Shown here piece after piece: positions 1 to 8,738 of a stretch of DNA of 64,000 bases. Location of the stretch: NCBI RefSeq assembly GCF_023913515.1, contig NZ_CP099393.1, forward strand, positions 310,001 to 374,000, in the 5' to 3' direction. The stretch's first letter is position 1. Each line of letters begins with the position of its first letter. The notes beneath the pieces are model-generated. The model worked only from the letters and a program-made list of their open reading frames with translations, made no database searches and was not told where the DNA came from. The translations under genes were made by a program, and so were the position numbers. The stretch comes from Natronococcus sp. CG52 (GTDB lineage: Archaea; Halobacteriota; Halobacteria; Halobacteriales; Natrialbaceae).

Positions 1-882
1 AGAGACGGAAAGGTCTACGCCGTCGTCCCCGTGACCGACGGCGGAGAGGGAATGATCCTCGATGCAGAAACAGGGGACCCCATCCGTGGTGGTACCAGCC
101 TATTGACGCCGGCGGTCGGCGACGGGGTGTGGATCTCCACGAGCGACACCGGATTCTCCGCTCAGGAACCGGCGGGAGAGGGGCTGTGGAGCGTACGCGG
201 TGCCACCTTCCAGTACAGTTCGGCGTCGATCGTCGAGGAGACGGTCGTCGTGATCAAGGCCGGGAGAGGGCATGACAGCAGTACGGAACTTGTCGGGTTC
301 GACGCCGAAACCGGCGACGAGCGGTGGTCCGTCGAGCTGGAGGACGACGATCGAGCGACGGTTGAGACCTATGACGTCCCGGTCCTCGGCGAGGACACGG
401 TGTACGTCCGGTCCCGAAGAAGCGGTTCCGATGACGTGCTCGTTGCGCTTCGACCGTCCGACGAGGACGAATCCGACGACGATCCTGTCAAGGATGATCC
501 GGACGATGACGAGTCACCTCAGGAAGACGGCAGCAAAGACGACCCCTGTTGTGAGGACGAAGACGGCAACGACGATTCCAATACTGGCGACGGGAGTGAC
601 GACTCCAATGCTGGCGAGGGGAATGATTCTGAGACCGGTAACGGCGGCGAGAGCGACGAAGACGACGGTGTCGGCAGGAATGGAGACGATACCGATGACG
701 GATCGAACGAACCCGACGATACCGGATCGGCGGACGACGAACCCGAACCGGGCGAGGACGACGACGCCACGCCCGGGTTCACGACCGGTGCGGGGATCGT
801 CGGCGGTGCGCTCGGCCTCGAGTGGCTGCGCCGGAAGGCCGGCGTCAATGAATCGACTGGCGTGGACGACCCGGCCGAGTAA
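1..882 (+). CDS. PQQ-type beta-propeller surface protein, 3' part
   Basis: The reading frame is open at the left edge, so the start lies outside the window. The visible part has beta-propeller blades of the PQQ/outer-membrane-assembly type (KVYAVVP, DAETGDPI, FDAETGDERWSVEL). A long, very acidic Asp/Ser/Gly/Asn-rich linker follows (about residues 150-245 of the visible part). Near the C-terminus is TPGFTTGAGIVGGALGLEWL followed by RRK, which resembles a PGF-CTERM tripartite signal (PGF motif, hydrophobic stretch, basic residues) recognised by archaeosortase A. The tail after the basic residues is longer than usual. Likely role: exported, cell-surface-anchored protein exposed to high salt; the ligand is unknown. 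The propeller assignment is good, the sorting signal less certain. Confidence 0.75.
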   Translation, partial: RDGKVYAVVPVTDGGEGMILDAETGDPIRGGTSLLTPAVGDGVWISTSDTGFSAQEPAGEGLWSVRGATFQYSSASIVEETVVVIKAGRGHDSSTELVGFDAETGDERWSVELEDDDRATVETYDVPVLGEDTVYVRSRRSGSDDVLVALRPSDEDESDDDPVKDDPDDDESPQEDGSKDDPCCEDEDGNDDSNTGDGSDDSNAGEGNDSETGNGGESDEDDGVGRNGDDTDDGSNEPDDTGSADDEPEPGEDDDATPGFTTGAGIVGGALGLEWLRRKAGVNESTGVDDPAE

Positions 883-1558
883 GGGCTCATCGTTCGGATT
901 GACCGCTGGGTCGTGCTGGATTCGCGCCTTGTCTTCAGCAGCAACTGACGGAACTACCGTGAGCCTGTCAGAAGAGGTGTGCTGAATAGAGTGCTCTGTA
1001 GGAGCACTAGACTGCGGCGACTTTGGGGTAATTGGCGGTGATTGGTTGCGGTGTGAGCCGGATGAATCTTACCCAGATCCGGGGGTCTGAGTAAGCAGAT
1101 TCCTGCAAAAACAAGAGACTGCGGTAGATTCCAGATACTAGTTCAGTGGTTGACTGTTCTCCGACGATATTGGGCTAATCACGGCGCCGTCTAGCGCTCC
1201 TACAGAGCAGACAATTCCCAATGGCTGGGATTAGATGAGTCCGTCTCCGATCAGGTAACCCTATCCAGAGTCAAAGATGCAGTCTCGAGCTATGACCAAG
1301 TATTCTGTCGCGTAGTGATCTATCTGAACTCTAATTTGCCAGCGAGCAGTGGGTTGATCTGCTAGCAATACGATCAAACGGGCCGACCAAAGGCTGGCGG
1401 AACCTTTCTATGGCGAGTAGACAGGCTTGGAGGCTATTGACTCAGACCAGAACAGCTCAAACAGTCGGTGAAAGAGTCCCCCCTCGATTCGAACAATTCA
1501 TGCGCCTTCGAGAGACGGTAAACGACACGAAATGACGGTTACTGCATGGTCGGCACGT
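883..1558. other. Intergenic region without convincing gene
   Basis: About 680 bases with no ORF that looks coding in either strand. The only structure seen is the pair of inverted 22-base repeats at 991-1012 and 1189-1210, reported separately as a possible MITE. Confidence 0.5.
991..1210. mobile_element. Possible 220-bp MITE with 22-bp terminal inverted repeats
   Basis: Bases 991-1012 begin GTGCTCTGTAGGAGC and match, with two differences in 22, the reverse complement of 1189-1210. The left repeat also contains a small perfect hairpin, GTGCTC-TGTAG-GAGCAC. There is no transposase gene between the arms. No clear target-site duplication is visible in the flanks (left GCTGAATAGA, right ACAATTCCCA). 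Size and ends fit a miniature inverted-repeat transposable element, but a regulatory structure is not excluded. Confidence 0.35.
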
Positions 1559-1915
1559 TCACTCAGAGGTCGCTGGCAAAGCGAGTTCGAGGTAAGGAAG
1601 TAGCGCCTCTGGATTCACACGGAGTTTCACCACTTCCTGTTCAACATCATACCGGACGAGCCCAGCGTCAGCCAAGTGTGGAAGATGGGTATGATAAAGG
1701 CCCGTGAGGATACGTTCATATCGATCACGTGTTGTCATCCTCTCCTCGATAGCGATGTATTCGGCGAGGTCACCGAACACGACGGCCCCCGGTTTCTGAA
1801 CGAGATACTGCAAGGCGTGCTGGCGCCGTGTGTGCGATAACGCCTTGAACACAGTCGTTGGGGATACATCTTCGGTAGCGATACCAGCGTTGGAGTCGGT
1901 GGCGTTGGTTTTCAT
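1559..1915 (-). CDS. DUF7344-type winged-helix protein
   Basis: 118 aa. After a 20-residue polar lead the protein has the pattern of the haloarchaeal DUF7344 winged-helix family: VFKALSHTRRQHALQYL as first helices, then DLAEYIA, then a helix with DRYERILTGLYHTHLPHLAD and the closing AGLVRYD beta-wing. It is expected to be a small DNA-binding regulator, often found alone in accessory regions. No partner gene is adjacent on the same strand. The ATG at 1915 is the natural start. The family call rests on pattern memory, not a search. Confidence 0.75.
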   Translation of the reverse strand: MKTNATDSNAGIATEDVSPTTVFKALSHTRRQHALQYLVQKPGAVVFGDLAEYIAIEERMTTRDRYERILTGLYHTHLPHLADAGLVRYDVEQEVVKLRVNPEALLPYLELALPATSE

Positions 1916-2145
1916 GGCTTGCTCCGACCCGGCCTACACGACATCAGGCGACTGTCTCATCGTTGTTGCGACTTCAGCAGAGTTCGAGTACTCACATGGC
2001 AATGATTCCCATAAGTCTGCCGATCAAATTGGATATAGGATATGATGACACTCACTTACCACGTAATACGTACCAAAATCGCTCTATGAGAAAAGACACG
2101 TATACGGCTCAAAGTCAGTAGATAGTGGACCCAGACACCAGCTAA

Positions 2146-2364
2146 TCAATCGTCAATGAATTCAGGATCATACGGAGACTCGTCGCTGGAGTATGTTTTC
2201 TGAATCTCGATCGTCCAGTTTGGAGCGTCGGCCACAGGAAGGACAATCTCCCATGTCTGTTCGAGGGGTATCCCGCGTGCAAACGCACTTGCAATCAAAT
2301 CAGTCAGTTCGCGCTCAAAGTCGGTAATCGCTTCTGTATCTGAAGGCTCGTTAGTTGGTGTCAT
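2146..2364 (-). CDS. Small acidic hypothetical protein
   Basis: 72 aa if started at the ATG at 2364. The frame is open back to 2418, but the extra residues are not acidic and look non-coding. The protein has a predicted amphipathic helix (ITDFERELTDLIASAFARG), then a strand-rich part (WEIVLPVADAPNWTIEIQK) and an acidic tail. The composition is typical of small haloarchaeal proteins. Function not recognised; no operon partner. Confidence 0.5.
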   Translation of the reverse strand: MTPTNEPSDTEAITDFERELTDLIASAFARGIPLEQTWEIVLPVADAPNWTIEIQKTYSSDESPYDPEFIDD

Positions 2365-2418
2365 TGTGGTAATGAAGGTAAAGTCGACACACAAAGAGAG
2401 GGCTAATCTTGTATTCAA

Positions 2419-2798
2419 ATCACATGTACGACTTTACATCTTTGGTGGGTAGCGAATGCCTATAACCATATCGCTGCTCCTCTCGAATTATCGATGGGGA
2501 ATGGAGTCCTTGATCACGTTCTGTTCGCGTATCTACGTAACAGCCGTGTCAGATACGATTGTATCTGAAGAATCGAATTTTAGTAAAATCAGCAAGATGG
2601 AAAGACTCGAAGACATCACAAGGTGATGAGAAACAGACACCCTTAGAACGCGTTATCGAACCGTCCCGAGTGAGCGGGCTGTCGTCGACGAGATGATATC
2701 CCGTTCGCCAAGCCGAACACTGCCAGAGGCGCAACACAATTCGAACTGCTGGACGAACTATCAGGCGACCGGTTCACTAATCAGCGGGAACTACCAAA
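2419..2798. other. Gap without convincing gene
   Basis: About 380 bases. A 62-codon frame on the minus strand (2549-2737) has a non-haloarchaeal, Cys/Phe/Arg-rich composition and is taken as chance. A 24-codon frame on the plus strand starting at 2493 is too short to support. Confidence 0.4.
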
Positions 2799-3137
2799 AT
2801 GAAAGATATAGAATACACCGATAACGAACTCGAAATCGGCGGGGAGTCGGTCGTACTCCCGGGCCCGATTCAGAACATCGTGACGATCGATGACCTGATA
2901 ATAGTACTATTTCGACCACCTGATGACGAGGCAAGCGGTAGAAATATCAGAGCTTTCGATCGTTCCGGAACGGAACAGTGGTCAGTAGAACCTGCAACGA
3001 TGCCAACGAGGAAATCGTACCGCTATACGGGACTCAGAATGGAAGGCGATGAACTCTGGGCATACAATTGGAAGGGAGGTGACTATCGGATCGACCCTTC
3101 TACAGGGAAAATAGAAGATAGTAAACTCTCGAAATGA
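2799..3137 (+). CDS. Hypothetical protein, beta-propeller-blade-like
   Basis: 112 aa starting at ATG 2799. It is strand-rich with repeated short motifs of the PQQ/WD-like kind (IRAFDRSGTEQWSVEP; DELWAYNWKGGDYRIDPSTG), enough for about two blades, so it cannot close a propeller alone. Small proteins of this sort occur scattered in genomes, often beside toxins as possible immunity proteins, but no toxin gene adjoins here. The coding assignment is firm from composition; the function is unknown. Confidence 0.6.
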   Translation: MKDIEYTDNELEIGGESVVLPGPIQNIVTIDDLIIVLFRPPDDEASGRNIRAFDRSGTEQWSVEPATMPTRKSYRYTGLRMEGDELWAYNWKGGDYRIDPSTGKIEDSKLSK

Positions 3138-3440
3138 CCGAGTGACAGCGAGTCTGATTGCGAGACCAATCGATCCGTAAACGTCCACAATCAACGCGAA
3201 CTGCCACAATGCCAACCGTAGAAATTCATCAGCGACGAGTCAGTGCTGCCCGACTCCACCCGTTCTTTAAGTGGTTCTGACTACAAGGTGGAGCTATGGC
3301 GGGAAGTCGTTCTCTCGTATCTTCACGCTCAGTAGCTTGGGCTGTCAGCACTGCTTCCAGGTAGCGAGTCGTAAGTTTATATCGGAAGCCGGGGCCAGCG
3401 CCGGCCAATGCATACGACTTCATTATCTCTTGGGTCTATT
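3138..3440. other. Gap before IS element, no convincing gene
   Basis: About 300 bases between the hypothetical protein and the left end of the first IS5-type element. A 64-codon minus-strand frame (3229-3423) lacks a recognisable family and is not supported. Confidence 0.35.
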
Positions 3441-4381
3441 GGGCTGCGTTGAATCACTAGACGGCGTCGGGGAAGGTCAGTAAATCAAAGGAGTTGAAGC
3501 GGGAGACTTCAGTTGTTCATGACCCAAATCTCCCGATTCACCGAGCGTTGCGTCTCGATAGCACAAAGCGTTACGGTGAACGAGGCGAATCCGCCGCCCC
3601 GAGCGGTGGCGGCGGATTCGCCGACTATGCCCTCGTTTCGCTGCATTGTCTCCGGATTTACCTCGATGCCTCCTACCGAATGACCATCGATCTGCTGAAG
3701 GAAATGCCGCAAATAACAGGCGAGATCGGCCTCAATGCGGCCGATCTCCCCGCACCCTCCACCCTGTGTAAGGCGTTTGACCGGATCGAGATGAGCGTCT
3801 GTCGAGTGTTGCTGCGCCAGTCGGCGCAGCTACACGATTCATCCGAACACGCTGCTATCGACGCCACATTCTACGAACGAGATCGTGCGAGTCGCCACTA
3901 CTGCCACCGAACGAATTACCGCGTTCAAACGCTCAAGGTCACAAAACTCGTCGATACAGCAACGCAAGCTGTGCTCGATCTTCACTGTTCGACGACGTTA
4001 GACGGCAGTGACGCGGATCTCTGTGAGCAGATCGCCCGCCGGAACGCGGGCGATCTGCGGTCACTGGCCGCTGAGAAGGGCTATGACAAGCAACAACTCC
4101 GCGAACGGCTCCGTGAACTCGACATTCGCCCACTGATCAAACACCGAATCTTCGCACCGTACGATCACGCACACAACGCCCGAATTGACGACGATCGGTA
4201 CGCTCAGCGGTCAATGACCGAAATCGTTAACTCAGCCGTCAAGCGCTCGCTCGGCTACGCCGTGCGAGCGCGTAGCTGGTATCGAGAGTTCCGTGAAATT
4301 GCTCTGATGTGTGCCGTCTACAACATCAAGCGTGCCGTCAAACAGTGAAATCCACCGCCTTACAGCGATTCAACAGTGCCC
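3441..4381 (+). mobile_element. IS5-family insertion sequence, copy A
   Basis: About 941 bp. The left end begins GGGCTGCGTTGAATC (3441) and the right end, read inward, begins GGGCACTGTTGAATC (from 4381). These are imperfect inverted repeats (12 of 15), with partial similarity continuing inward. They enclose one IS5-type transposase gene. The flanking bases ATT/AAT could extend the repeat, so the exact end is uncertain by about 3 bases and no clear target duplication was found. The right end lies inside a DUF1330 gene. Confidence 0.7.
3519..4348 (+). pseudogene. IS5-family transposase, frame-disrupted near the N-terminus
   Basis: DDE transposase of the haloarchaeal IS5 type. Key blocks are SEHAAIDATFYERDRAS (first Asp), the central LVDTATQAVLDLHCS, GYDKQQLRE, and the C-terminal NSAVKRSLGYAVRARSWYREF. 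The main frame (from about 3595) has only a weak TTG start at 3494 with an implausible leader. The expected N-terminus (MTQISRFTERCVSIAQSV), alignable with the second IS copy in this window, starts at ATG 3519 in another frame. The two frames must meet around 3590-3605, in a GC-rich CCGCCGCCCC stretch. Either a one-base indel has inactivated the gene or expression needs a -1 frameshift, as in some IS5-family members. The first is the simpler reading. Confidence 0.7.
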
Positions 4382-4682
4382 AATTTTCCAAGAGGAGATC
4401 ACAGATTGGGAAAAGTACCTGAACGAGTACCTCCCGCCGACTACGGAAACTATCGAGGACCACGGTGGAGAGGTGATCATCGGCATCCCCGACCCAGACG
4501 TCGTGGAAGGCGAGTGGGATCACTCCATGACCGCCGTCATTGAATTCCCCTCGGTCGAAGATTCTCGCGCCTGGTATGACGATCCGACCTACGAGGAACT
4601 CAAACCGATTCGTCATGAGGCAAGTGAGTACGCGAACGCGATCATCTGTCCCGGGTTTTCTCCGGACGATCTCCCAGACTAA
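4382..4682 (+). pseudogene. DUF1330-family protein, 5' end removed by the IS
   Basis: The frame continues out of the IS right end and encodes a DUF1330-like domain: TDWEKYLNEYLPPTTETIEDHGGE, then VIEFPSVEDSRAWYDDPTYE, a signature of the family (small dimeric alpha-beta barrel proteins of unknown function). The usual first strand and start codon are missing because the insertion sequence replaced them. An in-frame ATG at 4311 inside the IS would give a 123-aa fusion, but the first 23 residues are IS-derived. No matching 5' piece was found left of the IS. Confidence 0.7.
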
Positions 4683-4788
4683 TGAATTCTATCTGTGTGA
4701 CCACGTTTGAGTGGCAAAACCACTGACAGGGTATGTTAGACATTCGGATTTATTAGATTTCTATTATTACTGAACATAGCCTCTGTAT

Positions 4789-5055
4789 TCAGCATATCAC
4801 TCTTACCAGTGGCTTGTCAGTTCGATCTGGGCTGCTGAATAGATAGCGCGAATGCAGCTCCTTGTTGAACGGTAGGTCGCTCTGCTCAGAGAGTCCGTAC
4901 AGCGTTTCGAGAATCCACGATTTCTTCTCCTCCAAGACCGCCTCCACGTCCTCCACAATTGCGTCGACAGGCGCTTTCACCCATAAATCCATTGAGTCGT
5001 CCATCGAGATGCCAATCGTCGAGCGGTCACGACTCCACTCGATGTCATAGGGCAC
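4789..5055 (-). pseudogene. YgjP/SprT-like metallopeptidase, N-terminal fragment
   Basis: 88 aa. Residues 1-65 resemble the N-terminal segment of M48/DUF45 (YgjP-like) metal-dependent hydrolases (IEWSRDRSTIGISMDD, then LWVKAPVDAIVEDVEAVLEE). The catalytic HExxH part that should follow is absent and the last ~20 residues look unrelated. Full members run to over 200 aa, often beside type I restriction genes. Hence a 3'-truncated remnant. The family call is moderate. Confidence 0.5.
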
Positions 5056-5253
5056 GACCGTCTGGCCGATATGTAACTCGTTAATGGCTGGTAGTGCGCA
5101 CGCGCTAGTTCGACAATCCGTTCGTCAACTCCGTCCGCTCCTCGCCCGAGACACACGCTTCGCGGTCAGATCGTTCTCCCGGTTGGTGGGACGGCTCGAA
5201 GCGCGGAATCCGCGCACCACATTCATTAGTTGCCCTGGATAAACAACCAAAAT

Positions 5254-6093
5254 ATGTCACTCAGGGCGATGATCAGAAAAGACGTTCAGGATTCCGTCCG
5301 CTCGGGGATTCTACTCACCATCACACTACTGTTCGTCCTCGTCGCCGGGTTCTGGGCGGCGATTCAACACGTCCCCCCGATGTATGGCGAGAGCGACATC
5401 CCAACCAGTACGCTGGCATTGTTGAACAGTATGGGCCAACCGATGGCCTTCTTCGTGCCACTGCTCGGATTGGGTATTGCATACAACTCGATCGTGGGTG
5501 AGCGCGAGAGTGGAAGCATCAAACTCGCGCTCAGCTTGCCGAACTCGCGACGTGACATCGTATTCGGGAAGTTCATCGGGAGGAGCGTCGTCTTGGCCGT
5601 GGCGATACTCACCGCCTATTTAGTCGTCGCCGTCATCGCGTTGCTGACTTACGAGTCGTTCGCGACTGTTGAGTTCGTACTTTACACCGCGATGACGGTC
5701 TTTTACGGGTTGGTCTACGTCGCCATCGGGATCGGCTTCTCGTCAACGATGAACTCCCAGTCTGCGGCACTTGCCGGTGTGACGGGCCTCTACATCCTTT
5801 TTCAGTTGGGGTGGGACGCCGTCACGGCTGTTCTACAGACGGTGACGGTCGGATGGGTACCGCCAGAATCCGGACCTCCGGACTGGGTCGTATTGGTCTA
5901 TGTGCTCAACCCGACGGCAGCAATGGGATACGCGACACGGGCGATAATCCCTGAATTCGACGCAATCACGGCGTATCCGGTGTCGGACGCGTTCTACCTT
6001 CAGGAGTGGGTCGGGTTTCCAATCCTCGCAGTCTGGCTCCTCCTGTCGCTCGGATTCGGATATCGAACTTTCGCACGAACGGAAATACAGTAG
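5254..6093 (+). CDS. ABC-2 type transporter permease
   Basis: 279 aa with the start taken at ATG 5254 (MSLRAMIRKDVQDSVRSG), the classic beginning of this family; the frame is open a few codons earlier. About six hydrophobic segments are visible. The conserved cytoplasmic signature GERESGSIKLALSLPNSRRD between TM2 and TM3 marks ABC-2 permeases such as those of NosY/copper or multidrug exporters. No ATPase gene is adjacent: upstream is a gene remnant, downstream an IS. It is therefore an orphaned half of a transporter, possibly separated by rearrangement. Substrate unknown. Confidence 0.85.
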   Translation: MSLRAMIRKDVQDSVRSGILLTITLLFVLVAGFWAAIQHVPPMYGESDIPTSTLALLNSMGQPMAFFVPLLGLGIAYNSIVGERESGSIKLALSLPNSRRDIVFGKFIGRSVVLAVAILTAYLVVAVIALLTYESFATVEFVLYTAMTVFYGLVYVAIGIGFSSTMNSQSAALAGVTGLYILFQLGWDAVTAVLQTVTVGWVPPESGPPDWVVLVYVLNPTAAMGYATRAIIPEFDAITAYPVSDAFYLQEWVGFPILAVWLLLSLGFGYRTFARTEIQ

Positions 6094-6273
6094 ACAGTCG
6101 GTTCGGCGAGGCTCGCGCCGCGTTCCTCGGCGTCGGGTCCTCGCTGTTCTACGTCTACTAGTGCGTCTACGGGGACATGTAAGGTGATTTCGTGAAATAG
6201 ATAGCGGCGTCATGCTGCACACATCCTCTATATGTTGCACGCTATTTCTACCAACTTCTGAATAGGTCAGGTC

Positions 6274-7210
6274 GGCTCTATTGAATCCGTAGAGGGAGAC
6301 GGGATTCACTGTTTGACGGCTTGTTCGACGTTGTAGACTGCGGCTGCGAGAGTGATTTCACGGAACTGGCGATACCATGCACGCGCTCGGACGGCGGAGC
6401 CGTACGAGCGCTTGATCACTGAGTTCACGGTTTCACAGATCGAGCGCTGGTTGTAGAGTTCATCCTCGATCCGCGCATTGTGCGCGTGATCGTAGGGGGC
6501 GAAGACGCGATGTTTGATCAGTGGTCTTACGCCTTCAGCACGAAGTTCTTCGCGGAAGCTCATGTCGTCGTAGCCTTTGTCAGCTGCGAGGCTGAGCAGG
6601 TCGCCGGCGTTGCGCCGGGCGACCTGCGGCCCGATGTTGGTTCCGTTCGGCCACTTCGTGCTGCAGTGAACGTCGATAACCGCGCCCTGCGCGGTATCGA
6701 CGAGAAACGCCGCTTGTATCGTCCGTACGTCTCGGTCACAGCGGTTGAGGTAGTGGGTCGATGCTTGTCGACGGTCGAAGTACGTGGCGTCAATGGCGGC
6801 GTGACCGGACTGCTCGAGCAGCTCCGACGAGAGTCGGAGCAGCTCTCGCCAGATCCGCATCGGCGCTCGGTCAAACGACTTGCAGAGCGCGGATGGGCCG
6901 GGGAACTCGCCGCGCTCGAGAACAAGCGCGGCTCGTACCCGCTCCATCTCCTCGGCCCAATCGAGGACTTCAACGAGTGTCGCTTCCATGTGGAGCCGGA
7001 GAAAATGCAGGACAGCATGCTTCCAGCCGGCAACTCCGTTGCCGGCAGGATGGCTGATCTGCATCACCGCTGCATCAGTAAGTTTTCGTGTGATCGAGAC
7101 AGCCTGTTTAACGAAGCGGAAGAGAACCTTGTGCACAAACGGTCCTCTTCCGCTTCAATTCAATCATTCTAACGACTTGTCCCGACGCCGTCGGCGGATT
7201 CAATAGAACC
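6274..7210 (-). mobile_element. IS5-family insertion sequence, copy B (937 bp)
   Basis: The left end GGCTCTATTGAATCCG (6274-6289) and the reverse complement of 7195-7210 (GGTTCTATTGAATCCG) match in 15 of 16 bases. Outside them GTC occurs on both sides (6271-6273 and 7211-7213), a likely 3-bp target-site duplication. The element carries one transposase gene on the minus strand. It differs in sequence and ends from copy A, so the two are separate acquisitions. Confidence 0.85.
6306..7136 (-). CDS. IS5-family transposase, apparently intact
   Basis: 276 aa from ATG 7136. It has the IS5-type DDE core: GHAAIDATYFDRRQAS (first Asp), FLVDTAQGAVIDVHCSTKW (second Asp), ADKGYDD and the C-terminal ETVNSVIKRSYGSAVRARAW with the catalytic Glu. 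The length is normal for the family (about 270-290 aa). N-terminal helices (VLFRFVKQAVSITRKL) align with the out-of-frame start of copy A. It sits alone inside perfect-looking ends with a target duplication, so it may be recently active. Confidence 0.9.
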   Translation of the reverse strand: MHKVLFRFVKQAVSITRKLTDAAVMQISHPAGNGVAGWKHAVLHFLRLHMEATLVEVLDWAEEMERVRAALVLERGEFPGPSALCKSFDRAPMRIWRELLRLSSELLEQSGHAAIDATYFDRRQASTHYLNRCDRDVRTIQAAFLVDTAQGAVIDVHCSTKWPNGTNIGPQVARRNAGDLLSLAADKGYDDMSFREELRAEGVRPLIKHRVFAPYDHAHNARIEDELYNQRSICETVNSVIKRSYGSAVRARAWYRQFREITLAAAVYNVEQAVKQ

Positions 7211-7405
7211 GTCACACTCCATTCCAACAACCTCGAGTATCACCTCACCCAGGCCGTCATCAGCTACATCTTCCCACAACTGGAGGGCGTCCCGAAACGG
7301 AAAACCATCGTTCGAGAGCTCTCGGACGTCCCGGATATCGAACGCCCACTCCTCGAGAGCGCCGCCCAGGAAATGCTCCAGGTCACACTCACAGCAAATG
7401 AATAG
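7211..7405 (+). pseudogene. McrB-like ATPase, last 64 codons only
   Basis: Directly after IS copy B an open frame runs to a TAG at 7403-7405 that overlaps the next gene's ATG (ATGAATAG). It encodes a C-terminal helical segment (LEYHLTQAVISYIFPQLEG, KRKTIVRELSDVPDIERPLL), as in McrB-type GTPase/ATPase partners of McrC-like nucleases. Everything upstream, including the P-loop, was lost at the insertion point. The overlapping stop/start shows that the two genes formed one operon. The McrB assignment rests on position and the tail sequence. Confidence 0.6.
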
Positions 7406-8738
7406 AGACGAACTCCTCGGCCAGCTCACCGAGGATATCCTCGCCTATGCGATGCGTGGCTCCTTTCCCGAACAGGAGTTGGCCCGCTCGCTCAAACCGG
7501 AACAATTGGACGAGCGCTTCGAAGAGTACGAACTCCTGCTGGATCTCCACTTCATCCTCCAAAACGACGTCGTGGAGTTCGTCCGGACCCTCTCCGGACA
7601 TCTCCGCAGCATCCGCACCGAAACCCGAACGACCTCACGAACGCGACGCGGCACCGTCGACGGCCGGATCAACTGGGGCGACACGATCAAGAAGCGCTAC
7701 TCACAGTACCCTCGAGACAACTCGATTTTCGTCTGCGACAATCGCTCCGAGGACTACGATATCCCGGAGAACATCGTCCTGAAGCGCCTCATCTCGATCA
7801 TTCACCACACAATCCAGGAGGCAGAGGAGTACCTCCGTGCAGACTACGACTGGGTATCCGAGACCTGGAAGGGGAGCGACGATCTAATCGACGAACTCCA
7901 GCGAATTGTCGAACGCAACGTCCACGTCCGACGGATCCGTGAGCCCAATACGTACGAACCGACAGAGCGGATGCTCACGACGGCCGCGAACTCTCGTCAG
8001 GAAGTGTATCGAAATGCAGCCTCACTACTCAGATCACGCCAGCGACTGTTTGACGGCGACTCCGATGCAATCCGCCAGCTACTCGAGCAGACCGCGATCG
8101 CGCCGGACGATACGGATTCACTGTTCGAACTGTTCGTACTCTTTCGGTTCATCGCAACGATCGAAGACCTCCGAGAGAGCACGCCACAGTTCCAGACGAT
8201 TGCAACCGATCGGCAGGAAGTCGCTCGGTTCGACGGCGACCAAGAGATTGTGCTTTACCACGACAACTCTGCGCGTGATCGAAATCTCTCGTTCACCGCT
8301 GTTCCCGACGAAGCAGACACCCAGTCCCGGACTGACAGGGTACAGCGTGTCGCCAAGGAGGTCGCTGGCAACTACTTCGACAAAGAGTACCGGGACCACA
8401 CCAGGCGGCCGGACGTAATCGTCCTCGAGATCATCTCTGAGGACGGCGGCCACGAGTACCTGATCGTCGAAGTCAAAAACAGCGCTAACGAGGACACAAT
8501 TCGGAGAGGGATCAAGGAGACACTCGAGTATCTCGCCTTCTTGCGTCTCAACGAGCAGTACGTCTTCGGACGCGATACTGAGGAGTACTTCGGGTCCGGC
8601 TGGAACGGCCTGCTCGTTGTCCAGGATCTGCAACGGGAGACTGCGTCGCTCGAGGAACAAGCTGACAGTGAAATCAAGGTTCTGCAGGCCGCCGAACTCG
8701 AGAACCAGCTGGAACAGGTGCTCAAACGGAAATTATGA
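7398..8738 (+). CDS. McrC-like PD-(D/E)XK nuclease
   Basis: 446 aa. The N-terminal ~270 residues are helical and of unknown fold. The C-terminal third has a PD-(D/E)XK core: RPDVIVLEI (Asp near residue 338) followed by YLIVEVKNS (Glu-x-Lys near 357), and downstream helices. This fits the nuclease subunit of a McrBC-like restriction pair that cuts modified DNA. The partner gene just upstream is reduced to a fragment by IS copy B, so the restriction activity is probably lost. The last ~155 codons recur as decayed direct copies at 46.64, 51.05, 55.53 and 56.96 kb. Confidence 0.75.
   Translation: MNRDELLGQLTEDILAYAMRGSFPEQELARSLKPEQLDERFEEYELLLDLHFILQNDVVEFVRTLSGHLRSIRTETRTTSRTRRGTVDGRINWGDTIKKRYSQYPRDNSIFVCDNRSEDYDIPENIVLKRLISIIHHTIQEAEEYLRADYDWVSETWKGSDDLIDELQRIVERNVHVRRIREPNTYEPTERMLTTAANSRQEVYRNAASLLRSRQRLFDGDSDAIRQLLEQTAIAPDDTDSLFELFVLFRFIATIEDLRESTPQFQTIATDRQEVARFDGDQEIVLYHDNSARDRNLSFTAVPDEADTQSRTDRVQRVAKEVAGNYFDKEYRDHTRRPDVIVLEIISEDGGHEYLIVEVKNSANEDTIRRGIKETLEYLAFLRLNEQYVFGRDTEEYFGSGWNGLLVVQDLQRETASLEEQADSEIKVLQAAELENQLEQVLKRKL

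Noticed and set aside
272-985. Long plus-strand frame of 237 codons and the antisense frame 519-944
   Set aside because: Shadows of the acidic linker of the beta-propeller gene; Thr/Arg- or Ser/Pro-rich composition is an artefact of GAC/GAT-rich codons.
6480-7172. Frame of 230 codons opposite the IS copy B transposase
   Set aside because: Antisense shadow of a high-GC transposase gene with clear DDE motifs on the other strand.
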